Position numbers and translations under genes: made by a program
Shown here: one piece after another, positions 17,401 to 26,538 of the stretch
How positions within the stretch are numbered: position 1 is the stretch's first letter
Layout: each line of letters opens with the position of its first letter
Assembly: GCA_965225705.1 (NCBI GenBank)
Contig: OZ245325.1
Coordinates: 1,054,001-1,118,000, forward strand
Length of the DNA: 64,000 nt
Source: G965225705 sp965225705
GTDB lineage: Bacteria; Pseudomonadota; Alphaproteobacteria; Caulobacterales; Maricaulaceae
Direction: 5' to 3'
The notes under the pieces: model-generated
The model's database searches: none
Told to the model about the DNA's origin: nothing
The model's input: the letters and a program-made list of their open reading frames with translations, nothing else

Positions 17401-17725
17401 AAGGACTGGTTTGACCTTGATCGAAAGGCTTAAAGTTTATTTTGTCTTTCACGTTCATATAGGAAATATCAGGAGACTGTATCAGGTTTTGTCGTGTCTG
17501 AAGAAATTTGGGTCATATATATCAAAGGAAAATTCTGGGTTTTAATTCTCTCTATTTCCTCTTGTAAAAACTGATCTGTAAAACTTGCTTATGGATCCAC
17601 TCTAAAAAAGTAAGAAATCTTATATCTCCATTTTACATATTTTCCCTGCATGCTAGAGTATCAGACAGGAATCATATAGTGTCCCATATGCCCTTATGAT
17701 GAGACCGGAATAAGGAAATAATATT
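17401..17725. other. Intergenic region between pgk and aldolase
   Basis: No reading frame with coding character is seen. It is AT-rich and contains a possible promoter for the aldolase gene near its 3' end, listed separately. Confidence 0.6.
17632..17659 (+). promoter_or_regulatory. Possible promoter of the aldolase gene
   Basis: TTTACA at 17632-17637 and TAGAGT at 17654-17659 are separated by 16 bases, about 67 bases upstream of the aldolase start. The -10 box is only a moderate match. Confidence 0.3.
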
Positions 17726-18757
17726 ATGAATCTTACTGCCCTCAATGCCATAGCCCTACGTATGGCAACACCAGGCCAGGGCCTTCTGGCTGCGGATGAA
17801 TCCACGAAAACTATTGAAAAACGTCTTAATTCTGTTGGTGTTGAGTCCAGTTATGAAAGCAGGCGGGACTGGCGGGAAATGCTGCTTCAAACCGAAGACG
17901 CGATGAAATCCTGTATCTCAGGTGTTATTCTTTATGAAGAAACCCTGCGCCAGGAAGCACGGGATGGGACGCCCCTGACACAGGTTATCCTTAAAAATGA
18001 TGCTTTACCAGGTGTTAAAGTGGATTTGGGCACACATACCCTTGCTGCAGCACCCGGGGAGACGGTGACAGAAGGGCTTGACGGTCTGCGGGAACGTCTT
18101 CGCGGCTATTATGCTCTGGGGGCACGTTTCGCTAAATGGCGGGCTACAATTTTTATTAACAGGGAAAAAGGCCTGCCTTCTTCCTATGCTTTGAAAACTA
18201 ATATGCATGCTCTTGCGCGTTATGCAGCCCTTTGTCAGGAGGCAGAGCTTGTTCCGATTGTTGAGCCTGAGATCCTTATGGAGGGGACACACGATATTGA
18301 ACAATGTTATGAGGTCACAAAGGAGACCCTTAAATGTCTTTATGATGAGCTTTATGAACAACGTGTTGCCCTGGAGGGAACCGTTTTAAAGCCCAATATG
18401 ATTCTTCCCGGAACCTCTTGTTCTCAACAGGTCTCAACAGAAGAAATTGCTGAAAAAACACTCTCATGTCTGAAAACCTGTGTTCCTTCCTCTGTGCCCG
18501 CCATTGCCTTTTTGTCAGGTGGTCAAACTGATGAAGAAGCAACCGGGCGCCTTCATGCCATCAATCAGCTGGGGCCTCTGCCCTGGACTGTGACGTTTTC
18601 TTATGGGCGTGCTTTGCAGGCTTTACCTTTAAAGACATGGGCCGGAAAAGAAAGTAATGTAAAAGCAGCACAGGCCGCTTTTGCCCACAGGGCCCGTATG
18701 AACAGTTTAGCAGCCCGGGGTCAGTGGTCTTCTGATTTGGAACAAAAAGCTGCGTGA
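17726..18757 (+). CDS. Class I fructose-bisphosphate aldolase
   Basis: Schiff-base aldolase cleaving fructose 1,6-bisphosphate to glyceraldehyde 3-phosphate and dihydroxyacetone phosphate. It belongs to the classical glycolytic family also found in animals: GQGLLAADESTKTIEKR, then FAKWRATIF, IVEPEILMEG and the active-site lysine in GTVLKPNMILPG, with LSGGQTDEEAT near the end. Length 343 residues is normal. The start is supported by AAGGAAA a few bases upstream. Its partner pgk lies upstream; no GAPDH gene is in the window. Confidence 0.95.
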   Translation: MNLTALNAIALRMATPGQGLLAADESTKTIEKRLNSVGVESSYESRRDWREMLLQTEDAMKSCISGVILYEETLRQEARDGTPLTQVILKNDALPGVKVDLGTHTLAAAPGETVTEGLDGLRERLRGYYALGARFAKWRATIFINREKGLPSSYALKTNMHALARYAALCQEAELVPIVEPEILMEGTHDIEQCYEVTKETLKCLYDELYEQRVALEGTVLKPNMILPGTSCSQQVSTEEIAEKTLSCLKTCVPSSVPAIAFLSGGQTDEEATGRLHAINQLGPLPWTVTFSYGRALQALPLKTWAGKESNVKAAQAAFAHRARMNSLAARGQWSSDLEQKAA

Positions 18758-18803
18758 TCCAGGTGATCTTTCTCTTTTAACTCCGGTTTCCGGATTTTTT
18801 ACC

Positions 18804-21047
18804 ATGAAGAGTGAAACAGCTATGTCCCTTCTTCCCATCACGCCAGAGCTTATTGCACAACATGGTCTGAAACCTGAAGAATATGATCTTCTTGTGGATC
18901 GTATTGGACGTGTGCCCAATCTTGTGGAGCTTGGTATTTTCTCGGCCATGTGGTCAGAGCATTGTTCTTATAAGTCCTCACGGCGGCATTTGAAGAAATT
19001 TCCAACAGAGGGGGCGTGTGTTCTTCAGGGACCGGGGGAGAATGCAGGTGTTATAGATTTAGGTGATGGGCATGCCGCCGTATTTAAAATGGAAAGCCAT
19101 AATCACCCTTCTTATATTGAACCCTATCAGGGGGCTGCCACAGGGGTTGGTGGGATTATGCGCGATGTGTTCACCATGGGTGCGCGCCCTGTTGCCCTTT
19201 TAAATGCCCTGCGCTTTGGGGAGCCGTCTCACCCTAAGACACGCTCCTTACTTGCAGGTGTTGTGGCCGGAATTGGGGGGTATGGGAATTGTACAGGCAT
19301 TCCAACAATTGCCGGAGAGACTAATTTCCACAAAGGCTATAACGGTAATATTCTGGTCAATGCTATGTGTGTTGGTTTGGCAGATAAGGAGAAGATTTTT
19401 CTCTCTGCGGCACCCGGGCCAGACCTTCCTGTTCTTTATGTTGGCTCTCAAACAGGGCGTGATGGTATTCACGGGGCCTCTATGGCATCTTCTGAATTTG
19501 ATGAGGGAACAGACGAAAAACGCCCCACAGTACAGGTGGGCGATCCTTTCATAGAAAAACTTTTGATTGAAGCCTGCCTTGATTTGATGGCAGAGGACGC
19601 TATAGCCGCCATTCAGGATATGGGGGCGGCGGGTCTCACCTCTTCGGCGGTAGAGATGGCTGGTAAAGGCGGGGTTGGTATTGATCTTAACCTTGATGCT
19701 GTGCCTCAGCGTGAATCCGGCATGACGCCGTATGAGATGATGCTGTCTGAATCTCAGGAACGTATGCTGATTATTTTAAAACCTGGTGCTGAGGAACGTG
19801 CACAAAGTATTTTTGCAAAATGGGATTTAGAGGCCGCTCTGATCGGCAGGACAACAACAACGGGACGTCTGGTTTTGACGCATAAGGGGGAGACGGTCTG
19901 TGATTTGCCTCTGGCCCCTTTATCAGAAGATGCGCCTTTATATGATCGTCCCTGGCAGGAGACAGCTCCGCAACCTGTTATAAAGCCTGAAGATGTAGAA
20001 GAGCCAAAAGATTATGCGGAGGCTTTTCTTGCTCTCCTTCAATCCCCTGATATTGCTTCTAAACGCTGGATCTGGGAACAATATGACCGCCATGTGATGA
20101 ATGATACGGTGGATTCATCTCAGTCTCAGGGTGATGCCGGGATTGTACGTGTCCATGGGACACAAAAGGCCCTTGCTGTGACCAGTGACTGCACACCGCG
20201 CTATTGTCAGGCTGACCCTTTTGAAGGGGGGAAGCAGGCCGTGGTGGAGGCCTGGCGTAATCTCACAGCTGTTGGAGCACAGCCTCTGGCGATGACAAAT
20301 TGTCTCAATTTTGGTAACCCGGAACGCCCCGAAATTATGGGTCAGATTGTGGGCTGTATTGACGGTATGACCGCGGCCTGTGAAGCGCTTGATTTTCCTG
20401 TCGTATCCGGCAATGTTTCTTTATATAATGAGACTCAGGGGACAGCTATTGCCCCAACCCCGGTTGTGGGGGGTGTTGGCCTTCTTTCTGATCCTGAAAG
20501 GCGTGCTGCTCCTTATCGTATGCAGGAAGGGGATAAACTTATCCTTATAGGGGCGTGTGAGGGCTGGCTTGGGTCCTCACTTTACAGGTCAGAACTTTTG
20601 GGGGAGGAAACCGGTGCCCCGCCGCCTGTGGATCCTGAAACTGAAAAACGTCATGGTGATTATGTTCGCCGGCTTATTTGTGAAGGGCAGGCTGACGCTG
20701 TCCATGATTTGTCTGATGGGGGTCTTTTGATAGCGGCCGCGGAAATGGCCCTCAGTTCTGACACAGGGGTTGTTCTTGAACGGCCTGAAGCGCTGAAGTC
20801 TGTTCCTCTCCATGGTTTTCTTTTTGGAGAAGATCAGGGACGCTATCTTCTCGCTGTACGTTCTGAGGGGGCAGACGGCATTCTTAAAACTGCTCAGGAA
20901 CAAAATATCCCCTCTGTTATCATCGGTCGGGCAGGAGGTGAGGATTTGGTCTTTGCAGATGTTAGCGTGTCTTTACAAACTGCGCGCCATATTCATGAAG
21001 CCTGGCTTCCTCAACTTATGGACATGACAGAAGAGGGTTCCGGATGA
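18804..21047 (+). CDS. purL: Phosphoribosylformylglycinamidine synthase subunit PurL
   Basis: Synthetase subunit of the purine pathway enzyme that makes FGAM from FGAR using ATP and ammonia supplied by PurQ, with PurS as bridge. At 747 residues it is the small PurL type, so separate purS and purQ genes should exist; they are not in the window. Motifs: MWSEHCSYKSSR, FKMESHNHPSYIEPYQGAATGVGGI and GLSDGG-like VHDLSDGGLLIAAAE. ATG 18804 is used; the ATG at 18822 (MSLLPITPE) is an alternative. It is followed by bolA and grxD, a frequent order in Alphaproteobacteria. Confidence 0.96.
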   Translation: MKSETAMSLLPITPELIAQHGLKPEEYDLLVDRIGRVPNLVELGIFSAMWSEHCSYKSSRRHLKKFPTEGACVLQGPGENAGVIDLGDGHAAVFKMESHNHPSYIEPYQGAATGVGGIMRDVFTMGARPVALLNALRFGEPSHPKTRSLLAGVVAGIGGYGNCTGIPTIAGETNFHKGYNGNILVNAMCVGLADKEKIFLSAAPGPDLPVLYVGSQTGRDGIHGASMASSEFDEGTDEKRPTVQVGDPFIEKLLIEACLDLMAEDAIAAIQDMGAAGLTSSAVEMAGKGGVGIDLNLDAVPQRESGMTPYEMMLSESQERMLIILKPGAEERAQSIFAKWDLEAALIGRTTTTGRLVLTHKGETVCDLPLAPLSEDAPLYDRPWQETAPQPVIKPEDVEEPKDYAEAFLALLQSPDIASKRWIWEQYDRHVMNDTVDSSQSQGDAGIVRVHGTQKALAVTSDCTPRYCQADPFEGGKQAVVEAWRNLTAVGAQPLAMTNCLNFGNPERPEIMGQIVGCIDGMTAACEALDFPVVSGNVSLYNETQGTAIAPTPVVGGVGLLSDPERRAAPYRMQEGDKLILIGACEGWLGSSLYRSELLGEETGAPPPVDPETEKRHGDYVRRLICEGQADAVHDLSDGGLLIAAAEMALSSDTGVVLERPEALKSVPLHGFLFGEDQGRYLLAVRSEGADGILKTAQEQNIPSVIIGRAGGEDLVFADVSVSLQTARHIHEAWLPQLMDMTEEGSG

Positions 21048-21192
21048 TCCTCTCAGCGTTTCTGCCGGGAAAGGTGTGGCCTTGAGAAGGTTTATCCACG
21101 AACGTTGAAAATATTGGATATACTGGTAAAAAACGGGGTAGAAACAAAACTATATAACCTGGGTTCAGTCCTTTATAGAAAGGTTGTTTTTT

Positions 21193-21423
21193 ATGGCGAT
21201 GACGGCAGAAGATATTACAAAATTTATTGTGCAGGCTCTTCCGGATGCGGACGTGGAGATTATTGATCTTGCCGGGGATGGTAATCATTATAAAGCTAAG
21301 ATAGTCTCGAAGGTATTTGAGGGAAAAACGCGGGTTCAGCAGCATCAGATGGTTTATCAGGCCCTGGGCAGGCATATGGGAACAACGTTACATGCTCTGG
21401 CTCTTGAGACTTCAGCACCTTAA
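21193..21423 (+). CDS. bolA: BolA-family protein
   Basis: Small iron-sulfur trafficking/regulatory protein, 76 residues from ATG 21193, which has GAAAGG about 9 bases upstream; the frame opens at a TTG at 21184. The BolA core is clear: a DAEVEIIDLAGDG-type strand, HYKAKIVSKVFEGKTRVQQH and MVYQALGRHMGTTLHAL. It contains no cysteine, so iron-sulfur binding would rely on histidines together with a glutaredoxin. That partner, grxD, follows 195 bases downstream, supporting a BolA-Grx complex. Confidence 0.93.
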   Translation: MAMTAEDITKFIVQALPDADVEIIDLAGDGNHYKAKIVSKVFEGKTRVQQHQMVYQALGRHMGTTLHALALETSAP

Positions 21424-21618
21424 ATTTTGAGATTTTTTGTAGAGCTTTTTATACTTATACGATCTGCCACTCTGTATGCTGATGGAAGTTTGGGAAATTC
21501 TTGTTAAAGCTTTCTCTTCCTGTTATGGAGAAGCGCTTTTCTGATACGAAACGATAAAAATGTGTACCTGTATGCTTTAATTTATTTTGTCCTGGTTTTC
21601 TTTTAAGGAGCAGAGCTG

Positions 21619-21945
21619 ATGACTCAATCCATTTCCGATGAAATTCGTGATCTTACTCAAAGCAATGATATTGTTCTTTTTATGAAAGGAACACCTGACT
21701 TCCCACAATGCGGTTTCTCCTCACTTGCTACAAAAATTTTAAGCGTGATAGGTGTGCCTTTTCACAGTGTCAATGTGCTGGAGCGTGAGGAAATGCGTGA
21801 AGGTATAAAAGCTTTTTCCAACTGGCCTACTATTCCCCAGCTTTATGTTAAAGGTGAGTTTATAGGCGGAAGTGATATTATGCGTGAAATGTATGAAACC
21901 GGTGAACTGAAAGAGTATTTGATCACTCAAAATATCCTGTCATAA
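21619..21945 (+). CDS. grxD: Monothiol glutaredoxin Grx4/GrxD
   Basis: CGFS-type glutaredoxin, 108 residues, which carries and transfers 2Fe-2S clusters. The active site is PDFPQCGFSS; the glutathione-binding residues are in WPTIPQLYVKGEFIGGSDI. A good ribosome site (AAGGAG) is 9 bases before the ATG. Its neighbour bolA is the usual functional partner. Confidence 0.96.
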   Translation: MTQSISDEIRDLTQSNDIVLFMKGTPDFPQCGFSSLATKILSVIGVPFHSVNVLEREEMREGIKAFSNWPTIPQLYVKGEFIGGSDIMREMYETGELKEYLITQNILS

Positions 21946-22232
21946 GAAGAAGATAATCCGTAAGCTGTACACGGTATATTCCTGCTATGAGAGTTTATTA
22001 GTGCTAGTCATGGAAGGGTTTTTAGGTAAATATAAGTTTTGTGTTTATTCTCAACTAAATTTTTTCTGAAATCAAATATAGTTTTTTTTATTGTTATTTT
22101 TTATTTTTATATTCAGATTAAGGCGTGCAATATATTTAATAAAAAATAAGAATGCATTTGAAGTATAAATTAATGTTCAGGGTGTTATTTATCGGGGGAA
22201 ATCCGTTTGAAAAAATGTTAAGGAAAGACCTG

Positions 22233-22667
22233 ATGCTAAAAAAAACCTTTTCAGCTTTATTGATACTTCTAATATTAATATTTATATCTGTTTCTAAATC
22301 CTGGGCACAGCAAGGTCCGCAAGCGGGAATCATTGGACATGAAACCGATCTTTGTCTTGCCAAATCAGGAAAGGATAATACCAAAAAGGCAAACTGTTAT
22401 ATAGATGGATACACCTCTGCTGTTATGCAGATCAAGCTTTTAAGTGAATCCCTGACTGATAAATTTCCACCTAATTTTTCGCCTTGGGCCGAGTCTCTTA
22501 AACTGTGGAGTTCTTATCAGACTAATGAAGACAAGGTTATAAAACAGGTTTTTGCTCCTAAAGGGAATCCTGCTTCTACGGTCAATGGTGCCCGTTCTTT
22601 TTATATTATAGGGTTGGGGCGCCTGGAACTAATAGAGGGATATTATTATTCAGGCTTTGGTCAGTAA
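22233..22667 (+). CDS. Small secreted protein, possibly Rap1a/Tai-like
   Basis: 144 residues from ATG 22233, which has TTAAGGAAAG just upstream; the frame is open from 22152 but then lacks a ribosome site. An N-terminal signal peptide (hydrophobic LLILLILIFISV, cleavage near SWA-Q) sends it to the periplasm or outside. The mature part has two cysteines, CLAKSGKDN and NCYIDGYTSAV; the second resembles the C-x-Y-I-x-G motif of Rap1a/Tai-type periplasmic proteins, but this is a weak match. No partner gene is near. The surrounding DNA is AT-rich. Confidence 0.6.
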   Translation: MLKKTFSALLILLILIFISVSKSWAQQGPQAGIIGHETDLCLAKSGKDNTKKANCYIDGYTSAVMQIKLLSESLTDKFPPNFSPWAESLKLWSSYQTNEDKVIKQVFAPKGNPASTVNGARSFYIIGLGRLELIEGYYYSGFGQ

Positions 22668-23011
22668 GAGTTTGTTCTGTCCGGGTATACCATATTTCTG
22701 TTTTACAGATACTAAAGGTTGGAAGTTTCATAGGTTTTGTTGAGAGATTTTCTTAATTTATCATAAATTCTGTTTGTAATTGCCTTCTCCTTTTACTGTT
22801 GATGTGACAGGTAAACTGGATGCGAGCCTTTACTTTATCTTTTGTCTCATAAACCCCGGACCAGGATAGTGGGAAGTATCAGGCAAAGAATGTTTGGTGG
22901 CGGTATGTAAATAAATAATTATGTCTTTCTGATACTATAGGGGCTCTCTTTTCCCTTATGCAGGAACAGATATAAAGCTCGTGGAAAGTAATAGTTTGTG
23001 AGGTGATGTTT
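22668..23011. other. Intergenic region between two convergent genes
   Basis: No gene, RNA or clear terminator is seen. Frames crossing it on either strand have no coding character and run into the sleB-like gene. Confidence 0.5.
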
Positions 23012-23935
23012 TTATGCATCCCGCCCATAGGTCTTCTTTTCTGGAAGACGGTAGAAAATATGATCCCCGATTTTTCTTGTTCGTGTGAGGTGTTGAGACC
23101 AGTTGGGTTTAACAGCAATGGTGTGATAATGCGTCGCCTTGTTTGTTATTTTTCCTGTCTTTTTAAGAAGGCTGTGCAGGGCAAGAGCCTGAGCACGTTT
23201 CCAGGCTGCTCCGGAAAGGCTATGCCTCTTTTTAGAACCATCACAGGAAAAAGAAAACTGACAACCTTTGCCTTTCCAGGACCCCTGATAAACCACGTCA
23301 CATATGGTCATAGGATATGCCCTGTGGCGTACACGATTGAGGACCACTTCAGCAACAGCCATTTGCCCTGTTGTAGACTCTGAACGGGCCTCATAATAAA
23401 TGGCTTCCGCCAGACATCGCCTTTCTTTGGTTTGGCTGGCTGCATAGGCAAAATGGTCTGTGGTAAAGGTTTGCTCCAGACCAAGGCTTTTTCTGTCCCT
23501 TTCTAAAACGGGAAGGCGGTTTTGAGGGGTGAGGAGAGAGGTGAGTTGCCACCCTCTGTCAGGAAGTGGTTTGAGGCGTGGGGTTAGCCTAAATGATACG
23601 GAAGAGACAGGGGAGCTGTCATGTAACTGCTTTTGTTTTTGTTGATCAGCCAGATTTTTTTTATATTCGTCATGATCAGGCTGGGGTTGAGCTGAGCTTT
23701 CAGGAGAAGAAAGCTCAGTCCCCCGATAGAAAGCAGAAAAACGTTTTGCCTGCTCTTCAAGGGCTAAGTCTTCAGGGCTTTTGGGGGGTGCCAGCGCAAA
23801 ATCTTCTTGCTGTTTTGAAGCTTTCATAGAGCTTGTCACAGAGATAAAGCCAAAAGCAAAAGAGACAGATCCCAAACATATAGAAGAGAGAACTGTCCCT
23901 GTTTTTAAAAAACCAAATTTGTGGATCATGAACAC
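23012..23935 (-). CDS. Cell wall hydrolase of the SleB family
   Basis: Predicted peptidoglycan lytic enzyme, 307 residues. A signal/anchor segment is near the N-terminus (TGTVLSSICLGSVSFAFGF), followed by a polar linker of about 130 residues and the C-terminal hydrolase_2/SleB domain: CLAEAIYYEARSESTTGQMA (with the catalytic Glu), VVLNRVRH, and CQFSFSCDG, KATHYHT near the end. In Alphaproteobacteria such proteins act in growth or division rather than spore germination. It stands alone; the next gene upstream (tsaE) is divergent. Confidence 0.85.
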   Translation of the reverse strand: MFMIHKFGFLKTGTVLSSICLGSVSFAFGFISVTSSMKASKQQEDFALAPPKSPEDLALEEQAKRFSAFYRGTELSSPESSAQPQPDHDEYKKNLADQQKQKQLHDSSPVSSVSFRLTPRLKPLPDRGWQLTSLLTPQNRLPVLERDRKSLGLEQTFTTDHFAYAASQTKERRCLAEAIYYEARSESTTGQMAVAEVVLNRVRHRAYPMTICDVVYQGSWKGKGCQFSFSCDGSKKRHSLSGAAWKRAQALALHSLLKKTGKITNKATHYHTIAVKPNWSQHLTRTRKIGDHIFYRLPEKKTYGRDA

Positions 23936-24133
23936 CCTTTCGGAAATACAATTCTGTATATACAGAAAACCTTTCTTTGTTTTCTAAAGAAACTAAACCC
24001 CCAAAAAAAGGAAGATAAAGATAAGATACAGAACCTTTCAACAAAAGTTTCACCGGGGCCAGAAATATGAAATTACACCTAAAGAGTCAAGTCCACATTA
24101 AATTGTGCATGTCCTGAAAAGGATTTATAAGGT

Positions 24134-24150
24134 GTAAAGTGCACTTTTAC
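24134..24150. promoter_or_regulatory. Near-palindrome upstream of tsaE
   Basis: GTAAAGTGCACTTTTAC contains a perfect 12-base palindrome (24136-24147). It lies 52 bases before the tsaE operon and could bind a dimeric regulator; no matching regulator is known to me. Confidence 0.25.
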
Positions 24151-24202
24151 ATGCTCTTTTTCTTGTTTAAGAAACAAAGGGTTTTCTACACAAAAAACAA
24201 GG

Positions 24203-24676
24203 ATGACAGATATAAAAACAACAGATTTTTTCCTGGCCGATGAAACGGCCACGCGTCATTTAGGGGCCCGACTTTCGCATGATGCGCAAGTGGGGGATGT
24301 TTTTTTTCTGAAAGGCGAGCTTGGAGCCGGTAAGACAGTTCTCGCACGTGGATTTCTGCAGGCCCTTTTGGGGGCTGGTCTGGATGTAACAAGCCCCACC
24401 TTCACCCTTGTACAGGTTTACGAAACAGACCTCTTTGATATTTGGCATACGGATCTCTACCGCCTTGAGGATTTTTCTCAGCTTTTTGAGCTTGGTCTTG
24501 AAGAAGCTTTTGAGACGTCTGTCTCTTTAATTGAATGGCCCGATCGTTTAGGGAGTATGATCCCCCAGGACCGTCTTGAAATCAGTTTAAAATTTTCTCA
24601 AAATGGTCGGTCTGCACACATAACACCTTATGGGCTTTGGAAAGATCGCTGGTATGAAAACTCAAAAAAGCTTTAA
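24203..24676 (+). CDS. tsaE: tRNA t6A biosynthesis ATPase TsaE
   Basis: ATPase that works with TsaB and TsaD to make N6-threonylcarbamoyladenosine 37 in tRNA. Walker A is GELGAGKTVLARGF, followed by SPTFTLVQVYE and HTDLYRL, and the conserved EWPDR near the end. Length 157 residues is normal. First gene of a compact block; the next gene starts inside its last 23 bases. Confidence 0.95.
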   Translation: MTDIKTTDFFLADETATRHLGARLSHDAQVGDVFFLKGELGAGKTVLARGFLQALLGAGLDVTSPTFTLVQVYETDLFDIWHTDLYRLEDFSQLFELGLEEAFETSVSLIEWPDRLGSMIPQDRLEISLKFSQNGRSAHITPYGLWKDRWYENSKKL

Positions 24677-25787
24677 AGAACAAAAACAGGATTTTCTTAA
24701 GAAACATGTCTGGGGTGAGGCCATATCCACACCTTTAAGGGCAGATGCCTCAGCCCGCTTTTATGAAAGACTAAACCTTAAGGGGCAGAAGAGGTTATTA
24801 ATGTGCTCACCTCTTTCCGGGACTGATGAAAAAACCCCTTATGAGCTGAAAGCACATCTGGCAGGCTCAGATCTGAATGCTTTTGCCTGTCTTGCCCGGG
24901 CGTTACGGGAGAGAGGGTTTTCTGCTCCTTTTATAGAAGCTTTTGAGCCTGAGACAGGCTTTGCTTTGATTGAAGATTTGGGGGAGGGGCTTTATGCCCA
25001 CCTTTTAAGAGAAGGAGAGGAGGAAGAGAAGCTTTACACAGAAGCTGTTTCCTGTCTGGCAGCTCTTTATCGGTGTAGCTTTTCTCCTAACATAAGCTGG
25101 CATGGGGCGAGCTGGTCTATAAAAACATATGACGAAACAGCTTTGTTGACAGAGGCCGACCTGTTTTTGGACTGGTATGCACCCCACTGCCTTGGGACGT
25201 CATATGGTGAATCGGAGCGGGAAGTATGGACACAGGCCTGGAAGCAGGCTTTTCTCACGCTGCAATCTCATCCTTATGGTCTTGTTTTAAGGGATTTTCA
25301 TGCAGAAAATATTTTCTATCTTCCAGAGCGTGAAGGCAGAGAAAAAGTTGGGCTGATTGATTTTCAGGATGCTGTATTCGGGCATCCGGCCTATGATCTT
25401 GTTTCCCTTTTGGAAGATGCCCGCCGTGAGGTAAACTTTAAACTTATAAAGCCTCTGACGGAGCTTTATCTTGATAAAACAGGTCTTCAGGACAGAGAAA
25501 GCTTTTATGCGGCCTATGCCATCTTAGGGGCACAGCGCCATACAAAAATTCTTGGTATTTTTACACGTCTTGCCAAACGCGATCATAAAAAACGTTATCT
25601 TGCTTTTATGCCACGTGTCCATACTCTTTTAAAAGAAGCCCTTCAGCATCCCGCTCTTGATTCTGTGCGATCATGGTTTTCAGGCCATGCTCCTGAAATT
25701 TTACAAGATGAATTTAAAGAGGAAAAATATTTTAAAATCAAAGAAATAAATAATGTTTCTTCTATAAAGGGGGAGGGAGTGTCATGA
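24654..25787 (+). CDS. amgK: Anomeric MurNAc/GlcNAc kinase (AmgK-like phosphotransferase)
   Basis: Aminoglycoside-phosphotransferase-fold kinase, 377 residues from ATG 24654. The catalytic loop is VLRDFHAENIFYLP and the metal-binding motif GLIDFQDAVFGHPAYDL. Its position between tsaE and a MurU-like nucleotidyltransferase matches the AmgK-MurU pair that phosphorylates recycled MurNAc at C1 and activates it to UDP-MurNAc, bypassing fosfomycin-sensitive de novo synthesis. The function rests on fold plus context. Its last 4 bases overlap the next gene (ATGA), so translation is probably coupled. Confidence 0.82.
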   Translation: MKTQKSFKEQKQDFLKKHVWGEAISTPLRADASARFYERLNLKGQKRLLMCSPLSGTDEKTPYELKAHLAGSDLNAFACLARALRERGFSAPFIEAFEPETGFALIEDLGEGLYAHLLREGEEEEKLYTEAVSCLAALYRCSFSPNISWHGASWSIKTYDETALLTEADLFLDWYAPHCLGTSYGESEREVWTQAWKQAFLTLQSHPYGLVLRDFHAENIFYLPEREGREKVGLIDFQDAVFGHPAYDLVSLLEDARREVNFKLIKPLTELYLDKTGLQDRESFYAAYAILGAQRHTKILGIFTRLAKRDHKKRYLAFMPRVHTLLKEALQHPALDSVRSWFSGHAPEILQDEFKEEKYFKIKEINNVSSIKGEGVS

Positions 25788-26512
25788 CCCCTCAAACTGC
25801 CATGGTGATGGCGGCTGGTCTTGGAACACGTATGCAGCCTTTAACCAAAACCCGGCCCAAAGCCCTTGTGGAAGTTGCCGGACGGACTCTCATTGATCAT
25901 AACCTGGACCGTCTTGCTTCTTTTGGTGTGAGACATGCCGTTGTCAATCTTCATACTTTTGCAGATATGTTACACGCTCATCTGCAAAAGCGTTGTCAAC
26001 AGGGTCAACCCCCACGGCTTCATTATTCTGATGAAAGGGCGTGTTTGCTGGACACGGGGGGCGGGCTTCTTAAAGCACGTCATCTTTTAGGCGCTGACCC
26101 TGTTTTTGTTGTAAACACAGATGCTTTGTGGAAAGAAAACCCTGAGGGGGCTGGTCTTGAGACTCTCACAAAATTCTGGAATCCTGATGACATGGGTGCT
26201 TTACTGCTTTTATCAGGCAGAGAGACAAGTCCCGGCTATCAGGGAACCGGGGATTTTCACAAAGAAAAAACGGGGCTTTTGAGACGAGGTGAGACAGGGG
26301 GAAGAGGCACAGCCCCCTGGGTTTATGCCGGAACGCAGATTCTTAATCCGAATGTTCTGGACGAGTTTTCTGAAGGTGTTTTCTCCCTTAATAAAATTTG
26401 GGATTATCTCCTGGAACAGGGCCGTCTTTATGGCGTTATAGCACCCGGGCAATTTTTGCATGTGGGAGATCCTGTGGCCCGTCTTACCGCGGAGAAGATT
26501 TTACAACGTTAA
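25784..26512 (+). CDS. murU: MurNAc-1-phosphate uridylyltransferase-like (MurU)
   Basis: Nucleotidyltransferase of the sugar-1-phosphate family, 242 residues. The pyrophosphorylase signature is MVMAAGLGTRMQPLTKTRPK, followed by ALVEVAGRTLIDHNLDRL and the metal aspartate in VFVVNTDALW. With the preceding AmgK-like kinase it would form UDP-MurNAc from recycled wall sugar. Other sugar nucleotides cannot be excluded from sequence alone. Overlaps the kinase gene by 4 bases. Confidence 0.85.
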   Translation: MTPQTAMVMAAGLGTRMQPLTKTRPKALVEVAGRTLIDHNLDRLASFGVRHAVVNLHTFADMLHAHLQKRCQQGQPPRLHYSDERACLLDTGGGLLKARHLLGADPVFVVNTDALWKENPEGAGLETLTKFWNPDDMGALLLLSGRETSPGYQGTGDFHKEKTGLLRRGETGGRGTAPWVYAGTQILNPNVLDEFSEGVFSLNKIWDYLLEQGRLYGVIAPGQFLHVGDPVARLTAEKILQR

Positions 26513-26538
26513 AAAGGATTTTTGAGGTGAAACAGGTC

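Noticed and set aside
23003..23383. 126-residue open frame on the plus strand
   Set aside because: Lies opposite the SleB-type hydrolase, whose motifs are clear.
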